From: Fennellomyces sp. T-0311
Lineage: Eukaryota > Mucoromycota > Mucoromycetes > Mucorales > Lichtheimiaceae
Direction of reading: 5' to 3'
DNA: 64,000 nucleotides
NCBI GenBank assembly: GCA_025266875.1
Contig: JALLLT010000033.1
Location: forward strand, 248,001 to 312,000
The stretch's first letter is position 1, and the number at the start of each line of letters is the position of its first letter. The notes under the pieces were generated by a model that was not told the origin of the DNA, did no database searches, and saw only the letters and a program-made list of their open reading frames with translations. The translations under genes and the position numbers were made by a program. Below, one piece after another: positions 31,819 through 44,213 of this stretch.

Positions 31819-34800
31819 CAGGTCAGAAGCATGTCGCTTGTGGCCGCTACTCGACCTAGGCTCGCTCTTGTCTATACATTTGCTTTGTCAAGTCCAATTC
31901 AACTTTCATCCTTTATCACGCGAATTTACCTTCAGCGCCAATGCCCTGCAGCATCAATTGAATCGAAGGAAGTTTTGGTTTGTCAATATCCATGGCAACT
32001 ATGAAATCTCTTGGCAACGAGAATTGCAATGAGCGGAGAGAGAGAAAGAGAGAAAAAGTGCGTAATGGAGGGGAGTTGCAATGTCAAGAAGGAATGGAGT
32101 AAAAGAAAAAGGGAAAAGAAAGAGGGAAAATAGACCAAGGGGGGAGGGGCGCGGGACCAGGGCGAATTTATGGTCGATCAGGTAAAAAGGAAAGCTTTGC
32201 GATGCTGATCGCTCTCTTTGTGTCACATACTATTTTAAACAATCTCGTGGCCACCCTCATTCGCCGACTATCTTACCACCAGCTGGCTTCAACTTACCCA
32301 CCGCCCTTAATCGAGATGCGCACCACGAGCATGGACCGTTTCACAAGATGATATCGCAGTTTCTTCCATCATCTCACACTTCTCGTTAGACCACCCGACC
32401 GGCCCTACCTGCTTCCCCCGCACGCACATACCGCATGTCATCTCGATTGAATCCCAAAAAAGGATCTTTGACCTGCAACGAGAAAACAAAAAGTAAGAAA
32501 AGGCGTGCTGGGAGTAGGTTGCAGCAAACTATTATTAGCCGTCGGCCTATCGTTCTTTTTTTTTTCCAAGCTATAGCGCGCACCAGGATCTAAGGGATTC
32601 TTCTATTGCAAAAAGTAAAAAGTTGTCTCCGACAATTTGCACAGATCGGCAAGCTCCAAACGCCTTTTAGCGGCGTGATCACCCAGGCCATATAAAGCTA
32701 CAATAAAATAGTGCTAAAAACCCTTATTATATCCGCGGACTTGCGAAGGGGGAGAATGCTGCAGCGAAATGTACACATGGTGCGCTCGATGGACAAAAAA
32801 GAAAACGATGGTGTATAAAAATAAACCTCATGCCACTTTTGCGCCTTGAGCTTAAATGAAAAAAAGTGTGATCAGCAGGGAAAAATTCATCATCCTATTC
32901 TCTGGTCATTTCATTAGCTACTTTCTACATATGAAGCCCAGATTTTTCTGCTCCTTTGCTTCGGGTATTAAAATTGAAGGGCTTTGTTGATCAATTGCAC
33001 TTAATCAAGGGCACTATACTGCTTTCGGATTTGGACTTCGCTCCAAAAAAGATTCTTTCGAAGCTGAATTGTACGATTCCCAAAAATAGATTTAACATTC
33101 TTTTCGGTGTGCAGCAACTTTCACTCGCCTATACGTCTTACGTTCGGAATTCATTGCTACTAAAACATTAACTCAACTAGACTAAAACAGTAGTCTGGAT
33201 CGCTCTGAATGTTAATGCCGCAGCTCGGAGCGGTTTATGTGATCGATTACAAAGCAATTGCACAGTACGTAAACTCGTCCATATATGCATAAAGAATCGG
33301 TCTTGCAAATTATCGGTGTTAGGTCACCTGTCCATACGAGCCCATGCTATCTTATATCGTATGGGACATCTTTTGTCCCAAATTTACTTGAGATACCCGG
33401 ATCTTCAATTATTTTTTTTTTGTGTCAGAGGGACAGTGTAAGCTTAGCAATATCAATGTTGCAGCTAATTTTAAGTTTTACATAAGTCCGCCTGCCTCTG
33501 GTCCCATCAATCAGAATCACGATTATGGTACGGCCTTGGTATAAAAAAAGTCCACCCTACGATGACAAATCTTTGCGCTAATACCATTAGCACGTAATCC
33601 TACCTATGAGACATTTGACGGATGTGATCAAATAGGAATTGCGCACAATGGGGTCCGCACAGATAGTTTCAACTTTGCTCGGTTTATACAGCTGCGCACA
33701 GTCGTTGTGTACCGTTATCGCCGAAATGTTTACTCAGTTTTCTCATGAATCACATTATCAATGTATTCAGCCACCGAGAAAGCTAACTTTGCTATGATAG
33801 CACATTAATAAGAGCTAATTGCTTGAATTCTTCACATGGCCAACGTCGATTTCCACTTGCCGCGCGCTTTTACAAGTTTGTCAAATATCCCTATAATTTC
33901 CTTTTGTTCCCACCAAGATACCTGGCCAATATTAGGTAATGGCTCACGTAAGAGGTGCCATTTACGAAAGATTATTTCCTACTTCCCTGAACTCTGTGAT
34001 TCGATTACTTTGGGTTTGGCTGATGTGGATAATAAATTGTGTGTGTAACCATTCGAGTTCCGGTTCACGATTGTCATTTTAAGTCTGCTGATAATGTGCG
34101 CACCTCTATAAAAAGAATATTCAATAAAGTGTTTAATGTCTAAAAGAAGTATCTAGATTATTATGTTCTCGGACATCCTGTGGTGGGCTACTCTAATTTG
34201 GCGTATTGATTTCTCAGCCTCCTTTGCTTTTACACAGACCAGGGACAATAGGTGATGTCGCTGATTTCATTGTACATACAGTGCTAGGATCAATATGGTA
34301 TATAAGGTTGAATAATTTTCGAAGCCGAAAATTTAGGTAGACTAATATTTCTTCGATAATTACTACAAACGAAGTCGAGTAACACCTCACTTGACATATA
34401 AACAAAGTAAATGGAAAAGCCTTGCCCAATTTTTTATCGAAAGCACTACATTGCCACTCTCAGGATATTTATTTTCATAGTAACTGGCACGTGGAAAGGA
34501 GGCTACAGTAAGACTGTCGATCTTTGTCGATCCTTCAAGGAGATGAAAATGCTCCCCGTGCAAAGATTGATAGCCAGGGAGCCAGGAGAAAGGCAAATGA
34601 GGCTTGGCAACCTTATGTCAAAAGGGTAGGGTGGTACAAATCAGGGCGGGGTTAAGCTCCTGGGGTAGGCACTCATCCAATGACATTAAAAGTTAAGCAA
34701 CTTACACATTGTGAGAATGTCCAGCATCTAGCCAATAAGATCTTAAGGTATGCCATTTACAGTGCCTGGATTAAAGCTCTGCCTGCACATTTCTGGAAAT

Positions 34801-36126
34801 CTGGCGCGCACACTGGCGTTTTGTTTTCGACAATGAGCCTTTCTGGCCCAACTGGGTAGCAGTGCAGACTATCCGATTACTACAGCGGATAGAAACTGAA
34901 CACAAATTGTAATTTGACAGTTAGACATACATTGCTTTTTATCACGATGGTACCAGTTACAGTGCCTGGGATAAATTCCACATCTACGAAAAAAAAAACC
35001 TGGATCAAAGCTCGTCTCTAAAAAAAAGCACACGGCCCCTAGGAGGCTCTTCCTATTATGGACCGCAAACCGCCAGATCTAGGCACAAAACAACAACAGC
35101 CCCTCCCAAGAAAGAGTTTCTGCCTCTTTTCTTCGAAAAGCTTTCTCTTTTTTTGACACCTGTGACATGGCCATCCACCGCGTACCCTCGCGTGTCATTG
35201 CTGAAATTGCGCTTGTTACGCTGAAGTGCGTATACACTGAATATCACATCTTTCGTCGTCCAATAACGTTTTATTCCAGCAAAAAATAAAAAGAAATCTA
35301 TGGAAAAGCTAGGGTGAGCCAGCCATAGCGGATAGAAGATCATGTGGTCCAGCAACTTCGTGATTCTACTAACGTCAGCCAAAAATGTTCATAGATAAGT
35401 ACAGTAGAAGGCTTTGCGGTTATCATTATGACTCTATCTTCAGCCTTCTTCCATCGTAACCCCTAAGATACTTTTCTATTTGTTACATACAACTGTGTCA
35501 TTGAATTAAAAAGGTGTGAGGTCGTGTATAGTTCCAAACATTACTCCCACCCTAGCGACTGCATAAAAAAATGAATGACATTGACACTTATGCTTCATCG
35601 AAAAATCTGTCAACCCAGCACAATGTGTCAGTTCCCGTCATGTCGAGACCACAGTGAGAACACTTCTAGTCAAACCATCCACAATAACCCTTCGATTGGT
35701 TTTCTACCTTTAGCTTAGTATCTTAATCCCCACTCTTCGACACATATTTTATGTAGACAGGCATCTACGGTCAGTATCCGAAGATTATTTTCTACGGCTT
35801 CAATTTTGATGAATAGATGGTGTTGCGCCCGAGATCAATTTACTGTACTTGCCAAAATAGATATATATGTGCATACAACCGGGACAGGGCTAGGTGAAAA
35901 AGTAGAAATTTTATTTGGAAGACTTTTTCACCTGTTCCAATAGGTATATGGTCGCTTTCTTGCGGTACAAACGTATAGATATATAAGGGTATCTGGTACC
36001 ATGTCTGGAAAAAACCCTTATTGGGAAAAAGACAGGCCGATGTCGAAACGTTGTGAATAGTTATAGTAATAGAGAGAAGAAAAACAGTGTAGGTACAATA
36101 TCAGTAATGTAGATGTGTGTACCACC
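31819..36126. other. Long AT-rich intergenic stretch
   Basis: About 4.3 kb without a supportable gene. A strongly purine-rich tract at about 32033-32150 belongs to the leader side of the zinc-finger gene. Sequence similar to ACAGTGCCTGG occurs at about 34759 and 34960. A 12-bp perfect inverted repeat occurs at 35892-35933. Short frames such as 35056-35382 (minus) have no recognisable features. Confidence 0.5.
35892..35933. repeat. Perfect 12-bp inverted repeat
   Basis: AGGTGAAAAAGT at 35892-35903 is followed after 18 bases by its reverse complement at 35922-35933. It could form a hairpin in RNA from either strand. No neighbouring gene end makes it an obvious terminator. Confidence 0.75.
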
Positions 36127-36760
36127 CTAAGTGTGGTTGTTCGTAGGTGCTGATGGTCTGCCTTGGAGAGCTTCTTCCGGTGCCGGTTCGTCATCATCGC
36201 ACTGCTCGTCTTTATGGCTCAGTTTATCGACCTTACGGAGGACATGCAAAAGTGCGGGCCACGCCTTCTTCTATTTGCCCTAGGTCAGTCCATTATTTGA
36301 ACTCGGGAGGCTGTTCAATATATAGTCGATGACCTGTGTATTGTTTTGCTGGTCAGAGGCAGGTCCAAATGGTAGGAGTAGTTCTTGAAACTCTTCCCGA
36401 AGCAATGGACAGGCTGGGACAGGGCTAAATCTATCTTGATATTGCTTTTCGACTCATCTGCTGGGCTTTTCTTCCAATTTTTTCTAGGGGTCAATATGAT
36501 ATTAAGTTAGCGCAACGCAGTAACATACACTTGGCTGTAGACAACCGTCATCTCTTGAACCTGTTAAATGGAGAATGTTAACAAACACCAGTTGTGTCTT
36601 TGAGTGTGTGCATTGATTAAAAAATGCATTATATTTTATTATTGAAGGTATTAGATTTACTCATATTGTGTGTACGTACTTTTTTGAAGTTCAATCCGAA
36701 TTCTCTTTCTTATCTCAAGTATTTCACACTGGATAGTAAGCAAAGATGGGCATGAAGCAA
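36127..36760 (-). pseudogene. Remnant of an unknown minus-strand gene
   Basis: Reading from high to low coordinates, coding-like segments join through plausible introns. A segment with VQEMTVVYSQ runs to a GTATGT donor; the next exon has KKLEEKPSR, a TGA, then VEKQYQDRF and LLREEFQELLLPFGPASDQQ. After a 63-nt GT..AG intron the last exon reads LLHVLRKVDKLSHKDEQ and DDDEPAPEEALQGRPS, ending in TAG at 36129-36127. Only one in-frame stop spoils the second exon. An upstream helical segment (EILEIRKRIRIELQK, near 36690-36740) may be an earlier exon, but the phase does not fit. The family is not recognised. Confidence 0.42.
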
Positions 36761-37549
36761 CATCCTCAACCACTATGACTCACATCCATAAACGAAAATG
36801 CATGAATGCTTACCTAGAACTGTGAGACAGCTGATCGTTAAAGTGTTAATCAGAACTCAAGATGACCAAAGATAGCCAGAAAGCCACCAGTAAGACAAAA
36901 AAAGGGTGGATTTACAGTATAAAAATATAAATTTACCGCACATAAGTACGAATGACACAAGGACTTAGCTGTTGTGTACATGGTCTTTAGTTTTTACTCA
37001 AAACTTTTATCTTTTTGTCAATCAACGAGCCATTCTGGAAATGCTCTTCATATATATATATATGTACTGCGCCAAATAATATCTGGATATTCGTTTTCAA
37101 ACGAACCAAAAGTTAGGATAACTCATTTCTACGCAATTCTGTAATCACATACGCACGATTCTATCCTAAAGACGCACCATCTATTTTACGTACACAAACG
37201 GGCTCTGTGAGACATTAAGCTTACTTTGGGTACAGTGGAACGATGGTATACCGCAATAGCAGACAGCGGAGAGCTATGTTAATAAACACTCATCAAAATT
37301 GTAAACCACAAACCCGTATACTAAAGCGTTATCACCACTGATGCATAAAACAGTAGAATATGACAAAGGCAAAAGCCATTGGCTAAATCCATGTGAATTG
37401 ATTGGTTGCCATGGCATCCCCAGAATCTTTAACCCCGCAACCGTTGACGTCGTCGGTGCTTCTCCCTGGCGCTATTGAAAAAATTGTTTTCGCAGTATTT
37501 TCAGACACCTACTTAGCCTTTCTAACCCCCAACTCTTATATAAAGCGTC
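36761..37549. other. Intergenic, upstream region of RIP1
   Basis: AT-rich, with a short (AT)n run near 37050. A TATATAA-like sequence at about 37536-37543 lies immediately before the RIP1 start codon and is probably too close to be its TATA box. Confidence 0.45.
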
Positions 37550-38532
37550 ATGGCCTCCTTGTCGCGCACCTTTGCGTCTGTCGCTAACCGCTCGTATGTC
37601 AACGTTCCCGCCTCAACACCTGCCTTGAAGAAGGTCTTGAGCGTCTCGACGGGCAGTGTGTCGGACCATGACCAACACGCCAGCAAGCCCGTGCTGGGTT
37701 CGTCCATCAAGCAGCGATCCACCGGTTCGTTTGTCAACAGCTCGGCCGTCAATGGTATTACGCTCATAGAATTGGACAAAATACACAAAGAAACACGACC
37801 ATTTATATAACATTACTTATAGTTGGCCCCATTAACGACTTCCAATTGCGACGCAACCACACCACCGCCATTCCCGACTTTTCGAAATACAAAAAGACCA
37901 ACTCTAGCGGTGAAGCCAGCCGTTCATTCGCTTATATGATGGTCGGTACTACCGGTCTTATCAGTGCTGCTGGTGCTCAGGCCACCGTCAGCGATTTCTT
38001 GGCCAACATGTCGGCTTCCGCTGATGTGTTGGCTTTGGCTAAGGCTGAAGTTGACATGAACTCGATTCCCGAAGGCAAGAATGTCACAATCAAGTGGCGT
38101 GGTAAGCCCGTATTTATCCGTCACCGTACCGCCGACGAGATTGCTGAGGCCAACGGTGTCAGCGTCCAAAGCTTGCGTGATCCCCAGACTGATGCTGAGC
38201 GTGTCAAGCGTCCCGAATGGCTTGTCATGTTGGGCGTCTGCACCCATTTGTAAGTACTAAAAAAATAAGGGACAAGGGGTTTGGGAAAAGAAAGACTTAT
38301 TCGTGAATTAGGGGTTGTGTCCCCATCGGTGAGGCTGGTGACTATGGTGGTTGGTACTGCCCCTGCCACGGTTCTCACTACGATATCTCGGGCCGTATTC
38401 GTAAGGGCCCCGCCCCTCTCAACCTTGAGATTCCCGGTATGTATACATGAGCATGGACGCGCTGACAGTGAGCTGACTCGGTTTTGCCTCTCAGAATACT
38501 CGTTCCAGGATGACACGCTCATCATTGGTTAG
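37550..38532 (+). CDS. RIP1: Rieske iron-sulfur protein of cytochrome bc1
   Basis: Four exons (37550-37754, 37823-38249, 38312-38436, 38495-38532) give 264 residues. The N-terminus is a basic, Ser/Ala-rich mitochondrial presequence. Next come the matrix/hinge segment (IPDFSKYKK), a membrane helix ([20 protein letters not shown]) and the flexible hinge. The soluble domain holds both cluster-binding loops: CTHLGC and CPCHGSHYD, supplying two Cys and two His to the 2Fe-2S centre plus the disulfide Cys pair. It ends [12 protein letters not shown]. It transfers electrons from ubiquinol to cytochrome c1 in the inner membrane. The second intron interrupts the Leu codon in the first cluster loop. Confidence 0.97.
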
Positions 38533-39268
38533 ACTTACAAAATGTAATATACGCGCTCGAACCTCATCCTATAATAATAAACATCTGCAGAAAGGAAACA
38601 TACCGTTTGTTTGGTCAAAAACGCTTCTGTTGGCTTGTTCTGCGCGCACTTGGTGCAACCTTGGCAAATTAGCCACAAATGCAATAATTATTCTCCTTGC
38701 AATGGGCCGCTTTTCGTTGTTTGGGGCAGCGCTAGCGAGAAAGAAAGAATAGGGTGATCTCTTTCTGCGCAGGTGTCGGCTGGCGGGTCACCTGCCCTGT
38801 GCTCTGAAGGGAGCTTTTTTGCTGCCGTGGCAACCGGCGGGTGGTGGGCAGCAAAGGAATGAGGAGTGCCTCAGTATATGTATTTATATGGAGCCGCGTC
38901 CGTCTGGTGAAACGCATTCCAAAGCGGTGGGTGTGCATATATGAAAGGGTATGCACTTCTATTAAAAGTCATTGTTTTGCGTCTAAATTCGCCTGGCTCA
39001 AGGTTCCGGACTCCAAAGGTGCTCCGCTCGCTTCGCTTTGCCTGATTTGGTTTTGGCACATGTTGCTCGCAAAGGACAAAGCTCCAGTAGAGAATAGCCA
39101 TATTGTTTTGTGTGCGACTCCAGCTTTATTCCCTCACCTTTTCCTTTCCTCTTCACTCCAAACCACCTGCAAACCCAAAACCCTACCCAGTCCCTCGAAT
39201 AAAAAAACAAAACAAAGAAGGGGCGCGTTAGATGCACCAGCAAAAAGTTCGTTGTTAAAAAAATAGTT
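38533..39268. other. Intergenic between RIP1 and YTP1-like gene
   Basis: Contains the 3' region of RIP1 (AATAATAAA near 38571) and the leader of the next gene. No further gene is supported. Confidence 0.5.
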
Positions 39269-41391
39269 ATGGACGTACCTGGCCAGTCTTTCTCCGTCAA
39301 TGCGCCGTTCCGACATCCAATTGTCATCCTTCACATTTCGCTAATGGCCTTTGCTTTCCTCGGTTGCTACCCTATTGCACTTATTCAAGGCGCGCGCCGA
39401 CACCGTCGATACCATTTTTATACCCTGGCGGTCGGTTTTGCTATAGCCATACTGGGCTTTGTCGCTGGCTGGATCGCACAAGTCGCAACAGCAGACCATG
39501 CCGAAACCCTGACGCTTGTTCGCATTCTGCTGGGAATTCTCGGGTATATGTTGCTCGCGCTTGTTCTCGGTCAGGCACTGCTGGGTTTTTACCAATACCG
39601 ACACACAGCAGACGGCAAACCTTGGCTCGAGTTGGATTCTTCGTCGTGGCTCGGCCGTCTCTTGCCTGAAGACGGTATCCATCTGGCCGTCGGTTGGATC
39701 GTATTGATTGTCGCCTACGCATATCTCATTGTTGCAGCCATGGTGTTCACCGAAAGCTGCAACTCCCAAGCCTCTGCTGGTCAGTGCGTAATGCCTCTTG
39801 CCATCGGCAGCGGTTTCCTTGGTTACGGATCACTCGCATTGTTGCATCTACTCAACATATTTTCGCTGCCACGCTCATCCACACCCGAATACTACGAGGG
39901 CCTTGTGTTGACGCTATGGGGCATTGTCTGTTTCATTGTATCCGGTAAGGAGAACTCGTTGCTTTTTTTTTCCGTTACCGGAGTGATTAACTTTAATAAT
40001 ATAGATACGCCTATTCTTGGATCAGGCTGGCGTGCTATTAACCTTGGATTGTTATGGTTCACAGGAGGCGTCTTCTCCGTGGCAATCAGTCTACAGACAT
40101 GGATGCCGGCTTTACGTGAGCGTAACATTATCAATGCTTTGGTGATTTGCTTGACGGGAAGAGGTAATTGGGATATTAAAAAAAAAAGAGAGTTGCATAA
40201 TTTAATTTGAGTAACGATTGTATAGCCATTATCTCGGGATTTACCCAAAACGATCCATTTGCGTCGCAAATTCACAGTATGCTCGGGACCATGCTTATCA
40301 TTGGTTCTGTAGCACGTATCCTGCAAATCATGTTTCGAAAATCACCTGCTGACAACTTGCCGCGCCTCATTGCTCATGCATCCAACAGTGCAAACGCCGA
40401 CGAATTTGAAGAAGAAGAGGATGAAGAGACTGGACGTGCGGATGCGTATCAAGCAACTTACCGTCAGCTAACCGGCCAAACACCCCCTTGCAAGCACAAA
40501 TGGATTTTCGCCTCAATCACGGTTATTTGTGGACTATTGGCATCGTTCTTGGCAATGGCAGTCGGTATTTTATTTATGGGAGCAAACGTGCAATGGGTGG
40601 GCCATGTGCGGTACTACGTCAGTGACCCGACCACCTATGTCAATGTGACCATTGCCGTTACGTTCTTGTGGACGACATACGTCTTTGTTATGTGCACCAT
40701 TTACCGCAACATCCGTCCCATGTCTGAACAATACTATGAGTATTTGGGCATGACCGATATGGAATCTAGTCCTGAGCCCGTCAACAATAGTCCAGATACA
40801 CCAGTACCCGAGTCGCACGAATCGGTGGCACAACGTTACGAGGAGCAGAGGCAATTGAATCGCACTCGATCTTTACCCGCACGTCGTGGTGTTGAAGAGC
40901 CACCTGCCATGAGACCTTCACAATATAGGGCCAAACGCCGATCTCTATTGGTCCAATCTCCTCAGCAACATCAAGATCCGCATGTTATTTACGCAAAGAA
41001 ACAGCGCACACGTTCATCTTCTGGATTTAGTGGTGTCGGCGGCGTATTACCAGACGAAATGGATAATGTTCGACAATCATGGATTTCAAACGCATCCGCA
41101 ACGTCACCTGGAAGCGCAACATCGTTTGCTTCATCAGCTTCGTCGCCTCCCGATCATCATCGACGAACAGTGGTTTTTTCCGAAGAGCCCGCCAACATGG
41201 CGGGCGATAGTAAAGACACAAATGTACGAAAAACAGAAAGTGGACGACGGAAAGAACGAGTAAGCAGTAAAAGGCGCCGTAGACAACAAGAAGAAGAGGA
41301 TGCACAACTTTCATCTTCTTCTTCTGATTCGCATTCTGTAGCAAAGTATTATAGCAGCGAACGAAATAGCAGCGATAGTCACGTATGTTGA
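39269..41391 (+). CDS. YTP1: Ytp1-like multi-pass membrane protein
   Basis: Three exons (39269-39944, 40005-40163, 40226-41391) give 666 residues. The N-terminal part resembles the cytochrome b561-like DUF2427 domain: HPIVILHISLMAFAFLGCYP, then several helices including VRILLGILGYMLLALVLGQA. The middle Ytp1 domain has GSGWRAINLGLLWFTGGVFS and IISGFTQNDPFASQIHSMLG, then two more helices (IFASITVICGLLASFLAMAV; VTIAVTFLWTTYVFVMCTIY). About nine or ten membrane segments are expected. The last 200 residues are a hydrophilic Ser/Arg/Pro-rich cytosolic tail with acidic and basic runs, likely phosphorylated. Yeast Ytp1 is poorly characterised; a redox or haem role is only inferred from the b561-like region. 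Confidence 0.88.
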
Positions 41392-41721
41392 AAGCAATCA
41401 CAATCACAACCCTTCTCCCTCTGTACATTTTATCCCGTATTAAACATCGCATGCATTTAATTCAAGCTAATTCTGTGGACGGTCCAGCATTTTTTCTTAC
41501 CTACTTATATACGTTGTGTAGCAAAACATGTTTCTGACCATATACTATACCCATTATGATACTTGTAACCATGGAAACTGATATTGTTGTCATAGGTCAT
41601 ATATAGTAACCACCATTGACAGCTTTTTAGAACCTTCAGCGCGACTGCTTTTTTTTTAAATTCTTAGCCGGAACGTTCGGTTTCCCTTTGACAAGGCACA
41701 ACCACATTACATTTATACAAC

Positions 41722-42032
41722 ATGAGGCAAAGCTTTTTTGGCATGGTGACAAGCACGTCCATGAGTAAGACCGTCAAGGTCAAGGTGACCAGAAGCAAGC
41801 TCCATCCCATTGTCATGAAGGTACGCAACATCATTTACTTCATTAAGAAAAAATAACAATGTTTATTTTTTCTATTTAGACGATCAAAACACACAAAAAC
41901 TACCTTGCCCATGACGAGAATCAACTTTGCAAACTGGGTGACGTTGTACGTATCGAAGCATGCCGACCTCTCAGCAAGCAGAAGCATTTCAGTGTGGCCG
42001 AAATTGTGCGAAGCGCGAACGCCTCGAAATAA
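41722..42032 (+). CDS. Mitochondrial small-subunit ribosomal protein uS17
   Basis: Two exons (41722-41820 and 41880-42032) give 83 residues. The sequence MVTSTSMSKTVKVKVTRSKL, THKNYLAHDENQLCKLGDVV and CRPLSKQKHFSVAEIV matches the uS17/S17 OB-fold: the SKTV motif, the KYxxHDE segment and the RPLSKxKxF loop. It binds 16S-like rRNA in the mitochondrial small subunit. There is no long presequence; fungal Mrps17 proteins often use the folded N-terminus for import. The single intron is phase 0. Confidence 0.93.
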
Positions 42033-43360
42033 ACATATTACCATAATAGTCATCCACTCCCCCACGCATTATTAGAACGCCATTAAAAAAAAGTCAACCA
42101 TGTATATTGGGCTCACATTATTTTGGTGTCCGTTTGGTTTTTTATTGAGTTTCGCGCGTATTTGTGTGAATGAGAATGTTATTGGAATCAGGATGGACCG
42201 TTTGCAGGAGAAGGTCTTTGCTTTACGGATAAAAAGTTCCAGAACTTGGTGCTTTCTCGAGAAGGTGGAGTTTATAGATAAAAAAAGGGCTAAGCAAATG
42301 CCCTTCAGAAGCTAATGATATGGTCAAGTAAAATTTTGTACGTGACTCAGATGATTGCTTCATAAATAGAGGCTTTCATAACAGGTGCTATTGCAAAAAA
42401 AGCATCTGACCGATATCAAAGGTTAGGATATGGAGGCGATTCAGGGGTTAGAGGGAATATGCCATACGACAATTGGAGAGATTCAGCAATTGTATTGGCA
42501 AAGATGACAAGGTGCCGATCCACAAAGCTAAACAGATGCCCAAGATAACATTTGTTACTTGTCAACACACACGTACTTCCTAGAAAGAACCACGACGCCT
42601 CTTCCAGACACACCGGAAATACAGTATCCAGGCGAAAGCGTCCTCATTAGAACATTGATGAGAGTCAAAGTCCATAAATGGTCTATTTGTGTACAGCAAT
42701 GTTGTTATTCCACTGCAGGGCGGATGTCAAAGACATCCTCAGATCCGCATGATTAGAACAAAGGAAAGGATCCTATATGTCCTCCACTTATCCAGCAATT
42801 CTGAAGATGGATCACCATCTTAACTGCCATCGCTGGTTCAATACACAGAAAGATGTAAAGGCATAGAACGCTGCATTCAATAAAGCATATCCGAAACTTC
42901 AAAGGTACTTTGTTTTATTCTTCGTACTTTTGATCCACCGCACTAGGAATGCCATTTGTTCCTGACGTTTGATGTGACTAAAGCATCAACATTGCCTACC
43001 AAAGTATGATATTATGCCTTATGCAGATTCATCCAATCAGTACAGGCTCACTTTCTATCACATTTGCATACCAATAGCTTTTGCAAGTATCGTCTCCAGG
43101 ACAGAACCATTTACCTTTCGTTCTTGATGGGGTATTTCTCCTAAACTACAGCGTACCCGCCTTGGGAACCCAAGTGCTTCAACCAGGAACAACGTTTTCC
43201 TCGTTACGTAGTTTCATCCATAACGCTCACATCGTTAAGTAAAACTTGCATTAACTAACCGAGGCGGAACATCCAGTACCATGCACGCTCCAATGACCAC
43301 TCCACCCACAGTATTTCTATACGGTCGATGGCAATTACTGCCACGGCAGCAGCCATCATA
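42033..43360. other. Intergenic, no supportable gene
   Basis: About 1.3 kb with many stops in all frames. The plus strand at 42990-43330 has short coding-like pieces (HFLSHLHTNSFCKYRLQD) that might be a transposon relic, but not enough to name. Confidence 0.45.
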
Positions 43361-43687
43361 TTAGCGCTTGTCATTATCGCGCCCTAGTAAGTTATCCATA
43401 CGAGCTCCTTTGTGTGCCCAGTCCATCGACATCTCAGTCAAATTCCACAGTGTTGTTGTGATTTTGAACCAAAATACCGTCCCTAGCTCGAACATATTCG
43501 CGTACATAGTCTGCCCAATAAAGGCCAGCTTTAGAGCAGAAACAATGCCGATAAAAACGTGATTCACCTGGGTTTGGTCGTTGGATTCCTCCTCACGGGC
43601 CATCTTTATAACGACTCGCCAAATCAATGTTCCGGTTTCCTGGTAACGAACCATTTTGCGCTCCGTTTTTTCTTTGTCGGTTTCCAC
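43361..43687 (-). CDS. Possible small hypothetical protein
   Basis: An open minus-strand frame ending at 43361 with ATG codons at 43687, 43654 and 43606. From the third the product is 81 residues with a non-random middle (IGIVSALKLAFIGQTMYANM, FWFKITTTLWNLTEMSMDWA), suggesting an amphipathic or membrane-associated helix. It lies head-to-head with LYRM2 and the longer starts would overlap that gene's 5' leader, so the start at 43606 is preferred. No family is recognised; it may be spurious. Confidence 0.33.
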   Translation of the reverse strand: METDKEKTERKMVRYQETGTLIWRVVIKMAREEESNDQTQVNHVFIGIVSALKLAFIGQTMYANMFELGTVFWFKITTTLWNLTEMSMDWAHKGARMDNLLGRDNDKR

Positions 43688-43695
43688 TCAACAGA

Positions 43696-44188
43696 ATGAG
43701 AGCTACCACCCTACGATTAGCCCGTGCAGCGGGATCGCCACCACCTGTACCTCGATTCTTCAAAGACCCTGAAATGTCACTTCAACATGTGAGTCGTTGT
43801 TTTGTTGACTAGCAAAACAATCACGATTCTAAACCGACCTGGATCTATAGTTCATGTTGCGAGGTCAGGCTATCTCATTATACCGACAGATCTTGCGATG
43901 CACCAAAGGTAATAAAGAGAGAAAGGGGGGAATAGTAAGAAAGTTAAACACGTTGAAAAAAAACAAGGTCTTGACAAGCGGGAAGCACGAGAAATTCGAG
44001 ATTTTGCTCGCGGCGACTTTGAACGTTATCGCAACGAAAGGGATTTGGTACGCCAACGCTTGCAACAAAAAGTCATCCATTCAACTAACCTTGGTGAACA
44101 GTACAAAATTCAATCGTTACTCTCATCGGGAAAACAACAAATGCATTCACTTCAAGCCTCAGTTCAACTGGCTCATGCGAATAAATGA
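43696..44188 (+). CDS. LYR-motif protein, LYRM2-like
   Basis: Three exons (43696-43788, 43851-43908, 43968-44188) give 123 residues. After a basic mitochondrial presequence the LYR domain reads MLRGQAISLYRQILRCTKG, with the Leu-Tyr-Arg signature, then REIRDFARGDFERYRNERDL and later QQMHSLQASVQLAH. The downstream Phe in DF and the three-helix arrangement match complex1_LYR proteins, closest in layout to LYRM2. These matrix proteins bind acyl carrier protein and serve respiratory complex assembly. The gene ends 25 bp from the end of the convergent glucosidase II gene. Confidence 0.86.
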
Positions 44189-44213
44189 TTTATTTGTGTC
44201 TTTATACAATTGT

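Noticed and set aside
35056..35382. 108-codon minus-strand frame in the intergenic desert
   Set aside because: No domain, no splice partners and mixed hydrophobic/basic composition; length compatible with chance.
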